64,000 nucleotides of DNA, taken from positions 29,207,774 through 29,271,773 of the forward strand of contig NC_054548.1 of NCBI RefSeq assembly GCF_017654505.1, read 5' to 3'. Of this stretch, positions 11,114-20,993 are shown piece after piece. The DNA comes from Polyodon spathula. Lineage: Eukaryota; Chordata; Actinopteri; Acipenseriformes; Polyodontidae. A program made the translations under genes and the position numbers. How positions within the stretch are numbered: position 1 is the stretch's first letter; each line of letters opens with the position of its first letter. The notes beneath the pieces were generated by a model that was not told where the DNA came from, made no database searches, and saw only the letters and a list, made by a program, of their open reading frames with translations.

Positions 11114-12705
11114 CAGTGCAGAGAAAAACTCTGTGAATCCCTTAGGATTTTCACATATTTCACATATTTCAAACCTAAAATGATATTAGAGCTTAATCTA
11201 AGTTTAATAATAGATAAACATAACCTGATTAAACAAATGACACAAAAACATGATACTTTTTCAACATCTATTTATCCATAAATGATTCAACATTCAATAT
11301 TCATGTGTGAAAAAGTATGTGAACCTTTAGAATCAGTATCTGGTGGCACCCCCTTGAGCAGCAATGACTTCAACTAAGGGTTTCCTGTAACTGTTGGTCA
11401 GTGTCTCACATCGGTTTATTAGGAATTTTGGCCAATTCCTCCTTACAGAACTTCTTCGACTAGGTGACATTTGAGGGCTTCCTTGCATGGACAGCTTGCT
11501 TCAGGTCTTGCCACAACATTTTGATGGGGTTTAGGTCCGCACTTTGACTAGGCCATTTTAAAACGCAGAATTTCTTCTTCTGCAGCCAATCTTTTGTAGA
11601 TCTGCTTGTATGTTTAGGATCACTGTCTTGCTGAATGACCCACTTTCGGTTCAGCTTCAGCTCACGGATGGATGGCCTGGCATTCTCTTCTAAAATCTTC
11701 TGATATACTGTGGAATTCATTGTTGCGTCAATGATGGCAAGCCATCCTGGTCCTGAGGCAGCAAAGCAGCCCCAAACCATCACACTCCCACCATGGGATG
11801 AGATTCTTCTGTTCGAGCGCAGTGATTGGTTTTCGTCAAACATAACATTTCTCATTGAGGCCAAAAAGTTCTACCTTTGACTTGTCGGTCCAGAGAGCAT
11901 TGTTCCAGAAGTCTTGTGGATCATCTATGAGCTCTTTGGCGAACTTCAGACGGGCAGCAATGTTCTTTTTAGAGAGCAGTAGTTTTGTCCTGGCTATCCT
12001 TCCATTAACACCATTCTTGTTCAGTTTTTTTCTGATAGGTGAGTCGTGAACACTCACATTAGCAAAGGTGGGAGTGGCCTGCAGATCCTTGGGTGTTACT
12101 CTGGGGTTCTTTGTGATTTCCTTGATGATTTTCTGATTTGTTCTCGGAGAGATTCTGGTAGGACAACCGCTCCTGGGTAGAGTGAATGTGGTCTTGAACT
12201 TTCTCCATCTGTATGACAGTGGACTGATGAAGCCACAAATCCTTAAAAATGCTTTTGTAACCCTTTCTAGACTGATGAGCATCAATAGCTGTTTTTCTGA
12301 GGTCCTCTGAGATTTCTTCTGATTGTGGAATGACATGTTTCCTCACACCTGTATGGTGAAGCCCAAACTCAAAGTTTCTAATCTTTATATAGGATGGGGC
12401 CTCAGAAACTCACCCCTGAAGATCTACCTAATTATTTAAACACCTGATTCTAATTATTCCCTTAATTGAGCTGATAAAACCAGGGGTTCACTTACTTTTT
12501 CACATACCCTGAATCTGAATCTGAATCTTACTCATTGTTTGTCTAAACCATACATCATTTTATTTCAAAAGACATGGAATTGTTTAATAAAAACCCTATT
12601 GGATATTTAAGAAAATACCTGTGTTTTTTATTCAAAAAGGCTATCATGGTAAAATGATGGAATTTCCATAATTATCACTGGGGTTCACAAACTTTCTCAG
12701 CACTG
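11114..12705 (-). mobile_element. Tc1-family transposon with IR/DR ends
   Basis: Both ends carry related inverted repeats (CAGTGCAGAGAAAAACTCTG on the left; CAGTGCTGAGAAAGTTTGTG read inward from the right) and sit directly inside TA dinucleotides (11112-11113 and 12706-12707), the Tc1 target duplication. A second, inner repeat with GTGAAAAAGTATGTGAACC occurs ~190 bp inside the left end, and its counterpart lies ~195 bp inside the right end. This gives the two-site-per-end IR/DR layout known from Sleeping Beauty-type elements. The body is 1.59 kb with a broken transposase on the minus strand. Confidence 0.92.
11460..12346 (-). pseudogene. Tc1 transposase, frameshifted, catalytic Glu changed
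   Basis: The N-terminal helix-turn-helix half (12336-11836) includes KDLQATPTFANVSVHDS, the usual linker after the DNA-binding domains, and the first catalytic Asp in LWTDKSKVELFG. After a frameshift near 11850 the second half (11864-11460) continues with HGGSVMVWGCFAASGPGW, the second Asp in IQQDSDPKHTSRS, and SADLNPIKMLWQDLK. In active Tc1 enzymes the last motif reads NPIE; here Lys replaces the third acidic residue of the DD34E triad. The shift and this substitution both predict an inactive protein. Confidence 0.9.
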
Positions 12706-13023
12706 TATGTTTGTGGATTGCTTTGAGCTCCCTATGAGATATTCGAAGACAAATAAGCCCTGTATGAAGCTAATTTGCTATGAATCATATGCAAAGTTTG
12801 AAATGTACGCATGTTTTCAGTACCAAACAATAGTAATGAGAAAGCATCTTGAATTCAATTAGATAACTTCTCTGAGCACTTTATGTCAGCTTTTTTGCAT
12901 AGCTGGATTTGTTTTTTGTTGTTTTAGTTTTTTACTTGGGTCAAGTTATGTGAGTAATAAGAACAATGAAATGGTATTCCTTTCTGAATGTACATTACAT
13001 CTTTTCATCTGCAAACAGGTAGT

Positions 13024-13025
<2 letters not shown>

Positions 13026-13068
<43 letters not shown>

Positions 13069-13070
13069 TA
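13026..13070. repeat. (ATT)n microsatellite
   Basis: About 15 uninterrupted ATT units. Confidence 0.95.
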
Positions 13071-13309
13071 TATAATATTTAATACCTATTTTTTTATGGA
13101 AAAACAGACCTCGTCAGGGGAGAGGAGTGGACTGAAAGTCTCCAAGGAATTGGCCGTGTCAAATGTAACATTTTTTTTTTTTTTTTGGTTCCTGGGTAGT
13201 AAGTGTTATTTCCTAATTGCTTATGCCTCAAAAGTATAGAAAATGGCTATTATTCCCCACAAACTTTGCTTTTGTGACCAGGACAGTGATATTTTGAAAT
13301 TTACCTATT

Positions 13310-13395
13310 TTCCAGAACATTCCAGATAGATTCAGTGCTGAGTAAACTTGGGGTAACTTCTAGAACTTTCTAGAACTTTCCAGTAATATAAATAG
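13310..13395 (+). promoter_or_regulatory. Heat-shock-element cluster and TATA box of the transposon
   Basis: Just inside the left inverted repeat stands TTCCAGAACATTCCAGA (13310-13326). At 13358-13380 there is a perfect five-unit array of alternating TTC and GAA blocks, each pair spaced by two bases. This is the binding pattern of heat-shock factor trimers. A TATAAATAG box follows at 13387-13395, and TCAGTT, an initiator-like hexamer, lies at 13428-13433. The start codon of the reading frame (13479) is downstream. The layout resembles an animal hsp promoter; heat inducibility itself is inferred. Confidence 0.75.
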
Positions 13396-13478
13396 TAGTG
13401 TAAATACGGGGCCTTAAGCTTACCAGTTCAGTTTAGTTCCAGCTGCCTAAGTGGATACATATCTGCATCTTTCTGAGA

Positions 13479-14207
13479 TGGCATCAAGAGGCTGCAATGG
13501 TGGCATTTCTGATGGGTCTCCAAGGCGGTTTTACCAAGTTTCTCTGCTATCTTTGCCTTTGGGACAGCAGGGACACCAAGGTGCACTACCACAGGCGGGA
13601 CTGGCCACAGCGGACCGAGTTCTCTGTGGGGAGGAACAACGTCAAGTGGGAGTCACTGGTGGACCCCCGGAAGGTGCTGATGCCACCACTGCACATCAAA
13701 TTGGGCCTTATGAAACAATTTGTCAGAGCTCTAGATAAGGAGTCGGCAGCCTTCAAGTACCTTCAAGACTTCTTCCCTAAGCTGTCTGAGGCAAAGGTCA
13801 AAGCCGGTGTCTTCGTCGGACCACAGATAAAGAAGATCCTGGAGTGCAATGAATTCCCCAAGAAGCTCACTAGTAAGGAGAAAGCGGCTTGGAACAGTTT
13901 TGTCGCAGTGGCTTGGGGCTTCCTGGGCAATCACAAGGCTGAAAACTATGTGGAGCTGGTTGAGACAATGGGCTGTAGGATGTCCCTCAAAGTCCATATC
14001 CTTGATGCTCATTTTGATAAATTCAAGGAGAACATGGGAGCGTACTCGGAGGAGCAAGGCGAGCGCTTCCACCAGGATATACTGGACTTTGAACGCCGCT
14101 ACCAAGGACAGTATAACGAGAACATGATGGGAGACTACATTTGGGGGCTGATTTGTGAAAGTGATTTACAGTATAATCGTAAATCTCGAAAAACTACTCA
14201 CTTCTAA
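13479..14207 (+). pseudogene. Conserved transposon protein, internally deleted and frameshifted
   Basis: An ATG at 13479 opens with MASRGCN. The conserved part is then read in another frame from 13497 (MVAFLMGLQGGFTKFLCYLC, LWDSRDTKVHYHRRDWPQRT) to the stop at 14207, with landmarks HIKLGLMKQFVRAL, SKEKAAWNSFVAVAWGFLGN, SEEQGERFHQDILDFERRYQ and the C-terminus KSRKTTHF. From memory, full-length relatives occur in many animals, including insects, cnidarians, fish and amphibians. They begin MASR plus a Cys-rich region and are several hundred residues longer, so the junction near 13497 looks like a large in-element deletion. The flanking inverted repeats imply a transposase-related role, but I cannot assign the superfamily or identify catalytic residues. 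Confidence 0.75.
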
Positions 14208-14460
14208 ATCTTTTGTAGTCATTTTTTTATTACTTTAGTATAAATACATGTTAATTTGGATTCATATGTTGTTTTTTTCTGACTTTATGTGAACAAAAAT
14301 ACACAAATTCGCCCGTTTTCTCATTGGAAATAAGTAAATTTCAAAATATCACTGTCCTGGTCACAAAAGCAAAGTTTGTGGGGAGCCATTTTCTATAGAT
14401 TTGAGGTATAAGCAATTAGGAAATAACACTTAATACCCAGGAACAAAAATTGTGTTACAT

Positions 14461-14770
14461 AGTGTTATTTGCGGTGAACAAATTGTCACCACTTCACTCC
14501 GCTTACATTGTCTGAATATAGATGCTTGCCGTTAAAATACATTATCTTTAACACAGGATTTGCACATCACAGGAGAGTAGAAGTGAGTAAACTCTGTATC
14601 GCTTATATGAGAAGTGGATAAATGATATATTTCCCAAATTCAAAGTGGGTAAACGCTGTTTACCTGCATATACCCTCGACGTACACAACTGAGTAAAACT
14701 CCAAAGAAAAGTTTACAGTACCTGCTTTTGCAAGGCAGTCTCCCCTCCAAATACTAACCATGCATGCATA
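14461..14770. other. Unassigned spacer
   Basis: Nothing recognisable. Confidence 0.4.
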
Positions 14771-14813
14771 TTATTATTTTTAGCAGACACACTTATCCAG
14801 GCCAACTTACAGT
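14771..14813 (+). repeat. Short fish-type repeat (AGCAGACAC..TTATCC core)
   Basis: ATTATTTTTAGCAGACACAC followed by TTATCCAGGCCAACTTACAG is a motif seen very often in fish genomes beside triplet microsatellites. A second copy lies at about 40340-40400 in reverse orientation beside (AAT)n. Confidence 0.5.
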
Positions 14814-14823
14814 TGTGACATAC

Positions 14824-15451
14824 TGTCACAAAGACGGCCGGAGTGGGGGACATCAGACCAGAAACAGGAACCAGGAAATAAACAGAGAGAGAGGTGGAGT
14901 TTGGTGGAGCTGAGTGAATGGTCTCGCTCAGCATTTAATAAATGAACAGACAGTCAGAAAATAAACGATTATAAGACAAACAAAAACACAGGACACAGCA
15001 CTGGTAGCCAAAATAAACAGACAAACAAAACGGACTAACACCAAACAAAACACGGTGAGCAGATATTTTTCACTACTATTATTATTACTAGAATTATAAT
15101 TTTACCTTCGTCTCCAATCTCGTTCTCCACTCACCGAACACACAACCCCGAGTGAGTGAAAACATGCTGCTTTTATGCAGCTGTACCAAGACTACTTTGC
15201 TAATCAATCATTCAATTGGAGTCTCGGTACAACTGCACGTGAATTAATAAAGTGTAATTCCCCATGGTTACGTTTTATTACATTTTACCTGCACGTGAAG
15301 TGCTGTGCAATCCTTGCGCCTAAATACAAACATACATTTTAAATAACTTGTGTTCCACAGACCCGTTTATCCCGTGTACCAATGACTATGCACTAACATT
15401 AACATTCAACATATAACACAAAATACACACAGGGGCAGGCACTTTGCCACA
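14824..15451 (-). mobile_element. Solo LTR of a Ty3/gypsy element (family A)
   Basis: On the minus strand the 628-bp segment begins TGTGGCAAAGTGCCTGCCCC and ends CCGTCTTTGTGACA, the TG...CA ends of an LTR. It is flanked by a perfect 5-bp duplication, CATAC (14819-14823 and 15452-15456). There is no internal region, so it is a solo LTR left by recombination between two LTRs. Truncated relatives lie at 56805-57330 and 57351-57824. Confidence 0.92.
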
Positions 15452-15489
15452 CATACATTACCCATTTATACAGTCAGATTTTTAACTAG

Positions 15490-15675
15490 ACCAGCAGCAA
15501 TGTGTCCCACACCTGTGACTGAACTCACAACTCTCCAGTCAGGAGTAAAGTGCTCTAAGCTCTACTCCACAGATGTTGCAAGCGAAGGATCACTAGTGTC
15601 TCGTTGTATAAAAATAAATCTTGGCAGTTTCCAAAAAGTTTTTCTAACTTATATGAGGAAGTACCATTCATCTTC
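15490..15675 (-). repeat. Possible tRNA-derived SINE and piece of dispersed repeat R
   Basis: Read on the minus strand, 15575-15500 resembles a tRNA-like head with A-box-like TTAGAGCAC and B-box-like GTGAGTTCAGTCAC. On the plus strand, 15625-15665 contains CAGTTTCCAAAAAGTTTTTC and TAACTTATATGAGGAAGTAC, which recurs at 22800-22850 and, inverted, at 57905-57950. Confidence 0.4.
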
Positions 15676-15679
15676 ATAC

Positions 15680-16380
15680 ATATACTTCTGCATAAACTTT
15701 GTACTTTTTATATAGGTGCATACATGTCATCAGCCAAATCAATTAATATGACATGTATTTTTCTAGCTTTCTATTAATTTATTTATACAATTATAATACT
15801 GTAGCATACATGAATTACTGGACACACACACACAAAGGAGCTTGTATTTAATGCAGTGTATTATGAGGCTAACAACAAATCAGCACCATACACGCACACA
15901 CATGCACGCACAGACACAGATTAGCCCTTCCCCACCCTAGAACACTACTCTGCCTCTTAAGGTGACATCCACATATTACAAAAATAACACTGGAAGGGTA
16001 ATAACAGTTACAGGGTAATGCATTTAACAATACTGGAACTTAACAATAACTAATAATGAAACACAACAATAATAATTCAGATTTCCCCAACCATATTTCT
16101 CAGTTACAGACACCAATTAACGTACCTTGTTTGACCGGATTATGTTCATTGTTATTCTTTGTGTTGTTATGAAGTTAGTCTATAAAAAAGGGTGGTTGTT
16201 TTAAGAGTGAGCATCCTCTGCTACACATTAACCTATGTAGAAAACTGGCTCTGAGTACTGCACTCCCTTCACCAACAGGTGGCAATGGCGAGTCAGACTT
16301 TTCCTAAATAGATATATTAAATATCCTGATGGCGTTTGAAAGTCAGAATCGCAAAAAAAAAAAAAAAAGCTATAAGCATT
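15680..16380. other. Unassigned spacer
   Basis: AT-rich, with an A run at 16352-16368. No gene or element was recognised. Confidence 0.4.
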
Positions 16381-16384
16381 TCTA

Positions 16385-17581
16385 CCTAGAACCGCCAAAA
16401 GGATTCATTTTGACGGCGTGTTACAATACATGCTTTTGTCAATATGTTATATATGTTGTATATGTATACAAGTCTGTTTGTTATCTCTCCCTCCGCTGAG
16501 TTTACAGTAGTATGTATTTGAATAAACTATTGCTCTTGAAGTCTAGATATGTGTTATCCAAAATTATATTACAATCTTATCAATTCCTTGGAGAACTGCC
16601 ATCTGGCTGTCTATGTGAGCATATAGTCTGCTGTCTTATAATATTACTATTACAAGATATTTTTGAGAAATCTTGATATTTTTGCATTTTAATTTGAGAG
16701 CAACTACAGATATATTTTCATTGGCAGCGGGAATTTGTAACGACTTCACTGAAAACAGCATTGTCTGTTTCAAGCGAAACATAAAACAATACATGGACAA
16801 GCAGCAGTTTCTGACAAAAGCACAGTGTCGGTGGACACAATGCACGTCAAACAAGCCTGTCAAATTTGGGATCAAGTTTTGGCTGGCAGAGGACCATACC
16901 CCTACCTGTGCAAAGATGAAACTCGCCCAGCTGGTCAGAGACTGGGTGGCAACGTGATACTTAGGCTGATGTAACCATGCTTAGGAAAAAGGATGAATGT
17001 TACCAATGACAATTTTTATTTCACTGTACTTAGCAAAACAGTTGAAGAAAAAAAAAAGAGTTTTCACCATCTGTGCAAAACTTAGTTATTTTCTTTTTTG
17101 ATTTTGATTTTACAGTTCTGCATGTAGGCCTATATATAACCAGTTTACAGCTGGTTAAACAATATTTTCTTTTGAAATGTTTATTTTATTTTTCATTTTT
17201 TGAAGTCGTGCAGTAGGCTAAGGTGAAAAAAAGACTTAAATTATTTTAGTAAATAATTACTTTTTATAATTTTGTATGTACATATATCAGTTTAAACCTG
17301 TTTACACCATATCTTCTTTTGAAATGTTTATTTTATTATAGTTTTTAATTTTTTACGTCATGCATAATATGCGCGAATTTTGAAAATAAAGACTTTTATG
17401 TTTTTTTTTTTTTTAATTTAAATACGGTGTTTCTGCTATGCAAATGTTAGATATGATGTTCATAAATAAATATTTAGAGTTGTATCTGATTTGCATTTCA
17501 TTTGTATATCGAAGCTGTTTAAAATGTACCCATAAAATGGCTACTGCTGGCGGTAGTAGAATAAACCCAGCGGTTCTAGCG
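16385..17581 (+). mobile_element. piggyBac-type transposon remnant
   Basis: The right end reads, inward, CGCTAGAACCGCTGGG and abuts TTAA (17582-17585), the piggyBac target site. The left end has CTAGAACCGCCA near 16385, but its TTAA has decayed. The 1.2-kb body carries only the middle of a transposase frame. The next element (DIRS 1) begins about 11 bp to the right. Confidence 0.75.
16673..17030 (+). pseudogene. piggyBac transposase fragment (PGBD4-like)
   Basis: The frame from 16673 contains KQYMDKQQFLTKAQCRWTQ and SNKPVKFGIKFWLAED, the conserved KP.K.GIK.W motif of the piggyBac DDE domain. After one frameshift the reading continues as YLCKDETRPAGQRLGGNV and NVTNDNFYF, which corresponds to the region before the third catalytic Asp (T-D-N-F-F in active members, here changed). 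Both ends of the protein are missing. Confidence 0.8.
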
Positions 17582-18000
17582 TTAAACGAGGAATGTTAGG
17601 TTATTACCATAACCCTGGTTCCCTGAAAAGAGAACGACAACCGTTACCGAATGAGAAAGAGCCTCTCTGACCATCAATCACTAAGCATATATATAAAAAG
17701 CTGCCCTACCAGGGCCCTGCTGTGAGGGGGAAGTCCCTCCCTCCTCCTGTTGAAGAGGGAAGTCCTCATATTGCACATCGCCATTTTCTTTTGAAAAGAG
17801 AGGTCAGCTGGGGACGCGACCTCAAAGGGTAATTGTTGTCATTCTCTTTTCAGGGAACCAGGATTATGGTAATAAACTAACGTTCCCTTTCAATTCGAAT
17901 GACAACCATTACCAAATTCAAAAGCTGTACCAAAGCTGTCGTGGCTCTAGATTATCGACATTCCAGTTCCCCGGTGTTAGCCTCAGAGCCCACATGACAC

Positions 18001-18938
18001 CTAAGAGCATGCCGCCTGCAAAACTCTAGAGCCCAGAGAGGGTCTCGTTTGATTTGTAACATCAAGGCGGTAAAAACATACAAATGTCTGACTAACTGTC
18101 CATGTAGCAGCAATGCATAGTTCATCTAAGGAGGCGCCATGAAGGAAAGCCCACGAAGTTGCCTGGCCCGTGGTAGAATGGGCCGTAATGTCCCCCAGTA
18201 ACGGGGAGTCCGTCTGTTCATACGCCAAGCGTATAGCATCTGTCACCCAGTGTGCTAGACTTGCTTCGATAGGGCCTGATCTCTAGAGCGGGACCCATAG
18301 CAGACAAATAGCTGGTTAGACTGTCTCCAGGACGCCGTCCTATCAAATAACAGCGCAGAGCCCGAACTGGGCATAGCAAGTGTTGTCTACGGTCCTCCTC
18401 TGACTCATGCGGGGAGGTCTGAAAGTTTCCAAAACCATTGATTGGTTAATATGGAATGAGGATACCACCTTTGGCAAATAGGATGGATTTGTTCTTAATG
18501 TTACCCTCGAGTCATTCCCAGTGAAAGACATACATGTGTCATCAATAGACAGCGCGTGGAGCTCACTTACTCATCTGGCAGACGTAATGGCTATTAAAAA
18601 TGTCACTTTCAATGAAACAGTGCAGTTCTGCTGACACCATGGGCTCAAATGGGGGATCCATAAGGGCCTGCAGTAGCAGTACTAGATCCCACTTTGGGAC
18701 CATACTTCTCATGGGATAACGTAGCCTCTTTAAGAAATTGCACTGCCAGGCAATGTGCCCCAGGGGACACTGAGTCAGTTTTGTCATGGCACACTGATAT
18801 TGCTGCCAGATATACCATCAAAGTGGACTCGGATTTTCCTGCATCAAACAAGTGTTGTAGGAAGGTTAATATCATCTCAATCGGGCAAGTCACAGGATCG
18901 TGACCTTCGGCAAGGCGCCAGTCTTGAAAACCTTCCAT
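18001..18938 (-). pseudogene. DIRS 1 tyrosine recombinase
   Basis: The N-terminal core-binding part is WRLAEGHDPVTCPIEMILTF with STLMVYLAAISVCH. The first catalytic Arg stands in AITSARRVSELHALSI (~18590-18545). NPSYLPKVVSSFHINQS follows at ~18500. The C-terminal part (18246-18001) has AHSTTGQATSWAF, where the HxxR box has lost its Arg, and ends TFVCFYRLDV with the catalytic Tyr. These are joined through frameshifts near 18700, 18580 and 18300. This enzyme would integrate the DIRS circle; this copy is dead. Confidence 0.85.
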
Positions 18939-18998
18939 TTATATGAGTACTGGGCTCTAGTGCTCGGCGCTCTAGCAGACTGTAGTGTTTATATTACT

Positions 18999-19353
18999 GC
19001 ATCTAGCAAACCTCGTGAAGGCCCAATGAGCACAGGCCGCCTTGGTGATTTATGTAGGCTACCATGGTATTGTCCGTCTGGACCAGCACGTGTTTGTGCT
19101 CTAATTGGTGGTGAAAATGGGATAATGCCAGGCTCACTGCTTGCAGCTCTTGGGCATTTATGTGCGCTTGCTGCCAATGTCCCTTCCACTGACGTCTTAT
19201 TCCTCTCCCTTCCAGACCGCTCTCCAGCCCAGGCTGGAGGCATCTGTAGTGATCACTTCCCTTCTGTGAGGGGATCCAAGGGGAGATCCGAGGCACAGAT
19301 TGCTGGGACAGAGCCACCACTCCAGTGTCTTCCGGCATTGTCTGGACACTCAC
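18999..19353 (-). pseudogene. DIRS 1 RNase H domain
   Basis: The segment HINAQELQAVSLALSHF followed by VLVQTDNTMVAYINHQGG shows the E and D motifs of DIRS RNase H, just downstream of reverse transcriptase. The frame ends at about 19003 and the rest of the linker to the recombinase is missing. Confidence 0.75.
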
Positions 19354-19361
19354 ACCAGCCG

Positions 19362-20993
19362 CTACCGATCTTGGACCAGGTGCACCTTGAGCCTATTTAC
19401 CCAGGCTTGAAGCGGACGCACTCTCAGCAGCCCTAGTGGAAGGATTCTCGAGGTGGCTGCCATCAGCCCCAACAACCTTTGATATATTTTGACTTGTAGG
19501 AGAGCATCCTCTCTGAATAGCGAGATTGTGGCTTCCAACGATCGAATCCTGTCTTCCGACAGTGAGGCAAGCATGCTCACAGAGTTCAGTTTGATCCCCA
19601 GGAACACTGTGGACTGAGACAGTATGAAGTTGCTCTTCTTTTGATGTATCGAGAGCCTTAGCTTCGTCACATGATCTATGACCTGTTTTGTGTGTGCCTC
19701 TGCGCATGCTTTTGACTGTGCGAAAACTAACCAATCGCCCAGATAGTTTAGGATCCAAATAGGATGCAGCCTGAGTGGAGCCAGTGCTGCATCCAATCAC
19801 TTTGAAAATGTGCGGGGCACCAGTGAGAGGCCAAATGGCAGCACGCAGAATTCATACACGTTGCCTTGAAAGGCAAAGCGCAGATATTTTCTGTGCGTGG
19901 GACGGATCGAGACGTGAAAATAGACGTCTTGCACACCGATCATTGTGAACCACTTGCCCGTTCGGACAGAATGGAGGATATACTGTGCTGTCAACATGTT
20001 GAACTTCCCTGTTTGAGGTTCATAATTGGTCTGAAATCGCCGTCCATCTTGGGCACCAGGAAGTACCTGGAGTAGAAGCCGCTGAGGGCATCGCTTGGAC
20101 TTACCAAGCATACAGCATTCTTCCTGTTGAAGGAGTATCGCCCTCGCTGGTTCGACAGTGGTGAGGAGCACACCCTTGAAGGGTGGTGGACCTATGCAGA
20201 ATTGTAGAGCATATCTGTATCTCATAGTCGATAGCACCCAAGAGTCCTGGGTGCAGCCTTGCCATGGGTTGTTGCCGTTGGTCAGTCCGGTTGTGGTGGG
20301 GTTTGGTGGCCTGTCCTGCAGCCTCTCCACCAACTGGTTATGGAAGAGTACCAGTATGGCTATAGCATTCGCTGCTCGCACTGACAGCACTGCCGATGAG
20401 TATGCCTTTTTCAGCATCTTGTCCATTGTCCTGCAAGGCTTGGATGGGCAGGTTGGGTCCTTATCCTCCTTGGTGAAGGTGGAACCTTGCACCAACTCCG
20501 TGACCATGTCCCCAGTAGTGGGGAATGTGCCTAGGCCTGCTTTTTGGGCTCCTACAGTCAGAAGCAGAGACTCTGCTGTTCTGGAGGCTGAGGGTACAGA
20601 TGCTGTGTTGCTCCAGGAGGAGCGCACCATACCCAGGAAGTCCTGGCATAAGTGGAGGGCATGCTGTGGGTGCCCTTTCTGCTGGAGTAAGCGGTTTCCC
20701 TTTCCCTCCTGTTCCGCCGGCCAGGGGACATCTGTGGCTGCAGCTGCAAGCTGCATTAGTGCCCGGAACTCCTCCCTCTGTGCTACGTGTGGCAAGGGTG
20801 CCAAAGAGCTCCCCACTGTGGCCTGCCCGACGGAGGTGGCTGGATCTGAGACTTCCAACCTTGGCGCTGTGAAGGACAGCTCCTCTGGCCTAGGGGTTCT
20901 AGGCAGAGGGCATGGGGAACAAGACTGTGGGGGCTGGGGCTGTGTGGTTGTAGGGGGCAGCCTGTTCTGAGATTTTAATAGGGTCTCCAGCAT
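19362..20993 (-). pseudogene. DIRS 1 gag-like region and reverse transcriptase
   Basis: A 398-residue frame (20993-19797) begins with a Pro/Gln-rich gag-like part. In its last third it enters the reverse transcriptase (QDVYFHVSIRPTHRKYLRFA, VLPFGLSLVPRTFSK). The canonical fingers motif FYSRYFLVPKMDG is seen in a second frame at ~20060, so there are at least two frameshifts. RT continues at 19796-19362 with ALAPLRLHPIWILNYLGDWL. The catalytic YLDD is YLGD here, which removes one metal-binding Asp. The thumb/linker MAATSRILPLGLLRVRPLQ follows. Confidence 0.85.

Larger units (their letters stand above)
13163..14460 (+). mobile_element. DNA transposon with ~145-bp inverted repeats, internally deleted
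   Basis: The segments 13163-13310 and 14322-14460 are near-identical inverted repeats that include GTTCCTGGGTA, AAGTGTTATTTCCTAATTGC, CCCACAAACTTTGCTTTTGT and GACCAGGACAGTGATATTTT. The outermost bases are ATGTAACA and TGTTACAT. No convincing target duplication is visible (GTCAA versus AGTGT), so the superfamily stays open. Between the repeats lie a promoter-like segment and one reading frame that ends KSRKTTHF. At 1.3 kb it is much shorter than expected for the full protein. Confidence 0.85.

Noticed and set aside
18694..20970. Plus-strand open frames of up to 270 residues
   Set aside because: They are antisense to the DIRS 1 coding region, which has recognisable RT, RNase H and recombinase motifs on the minus strand.
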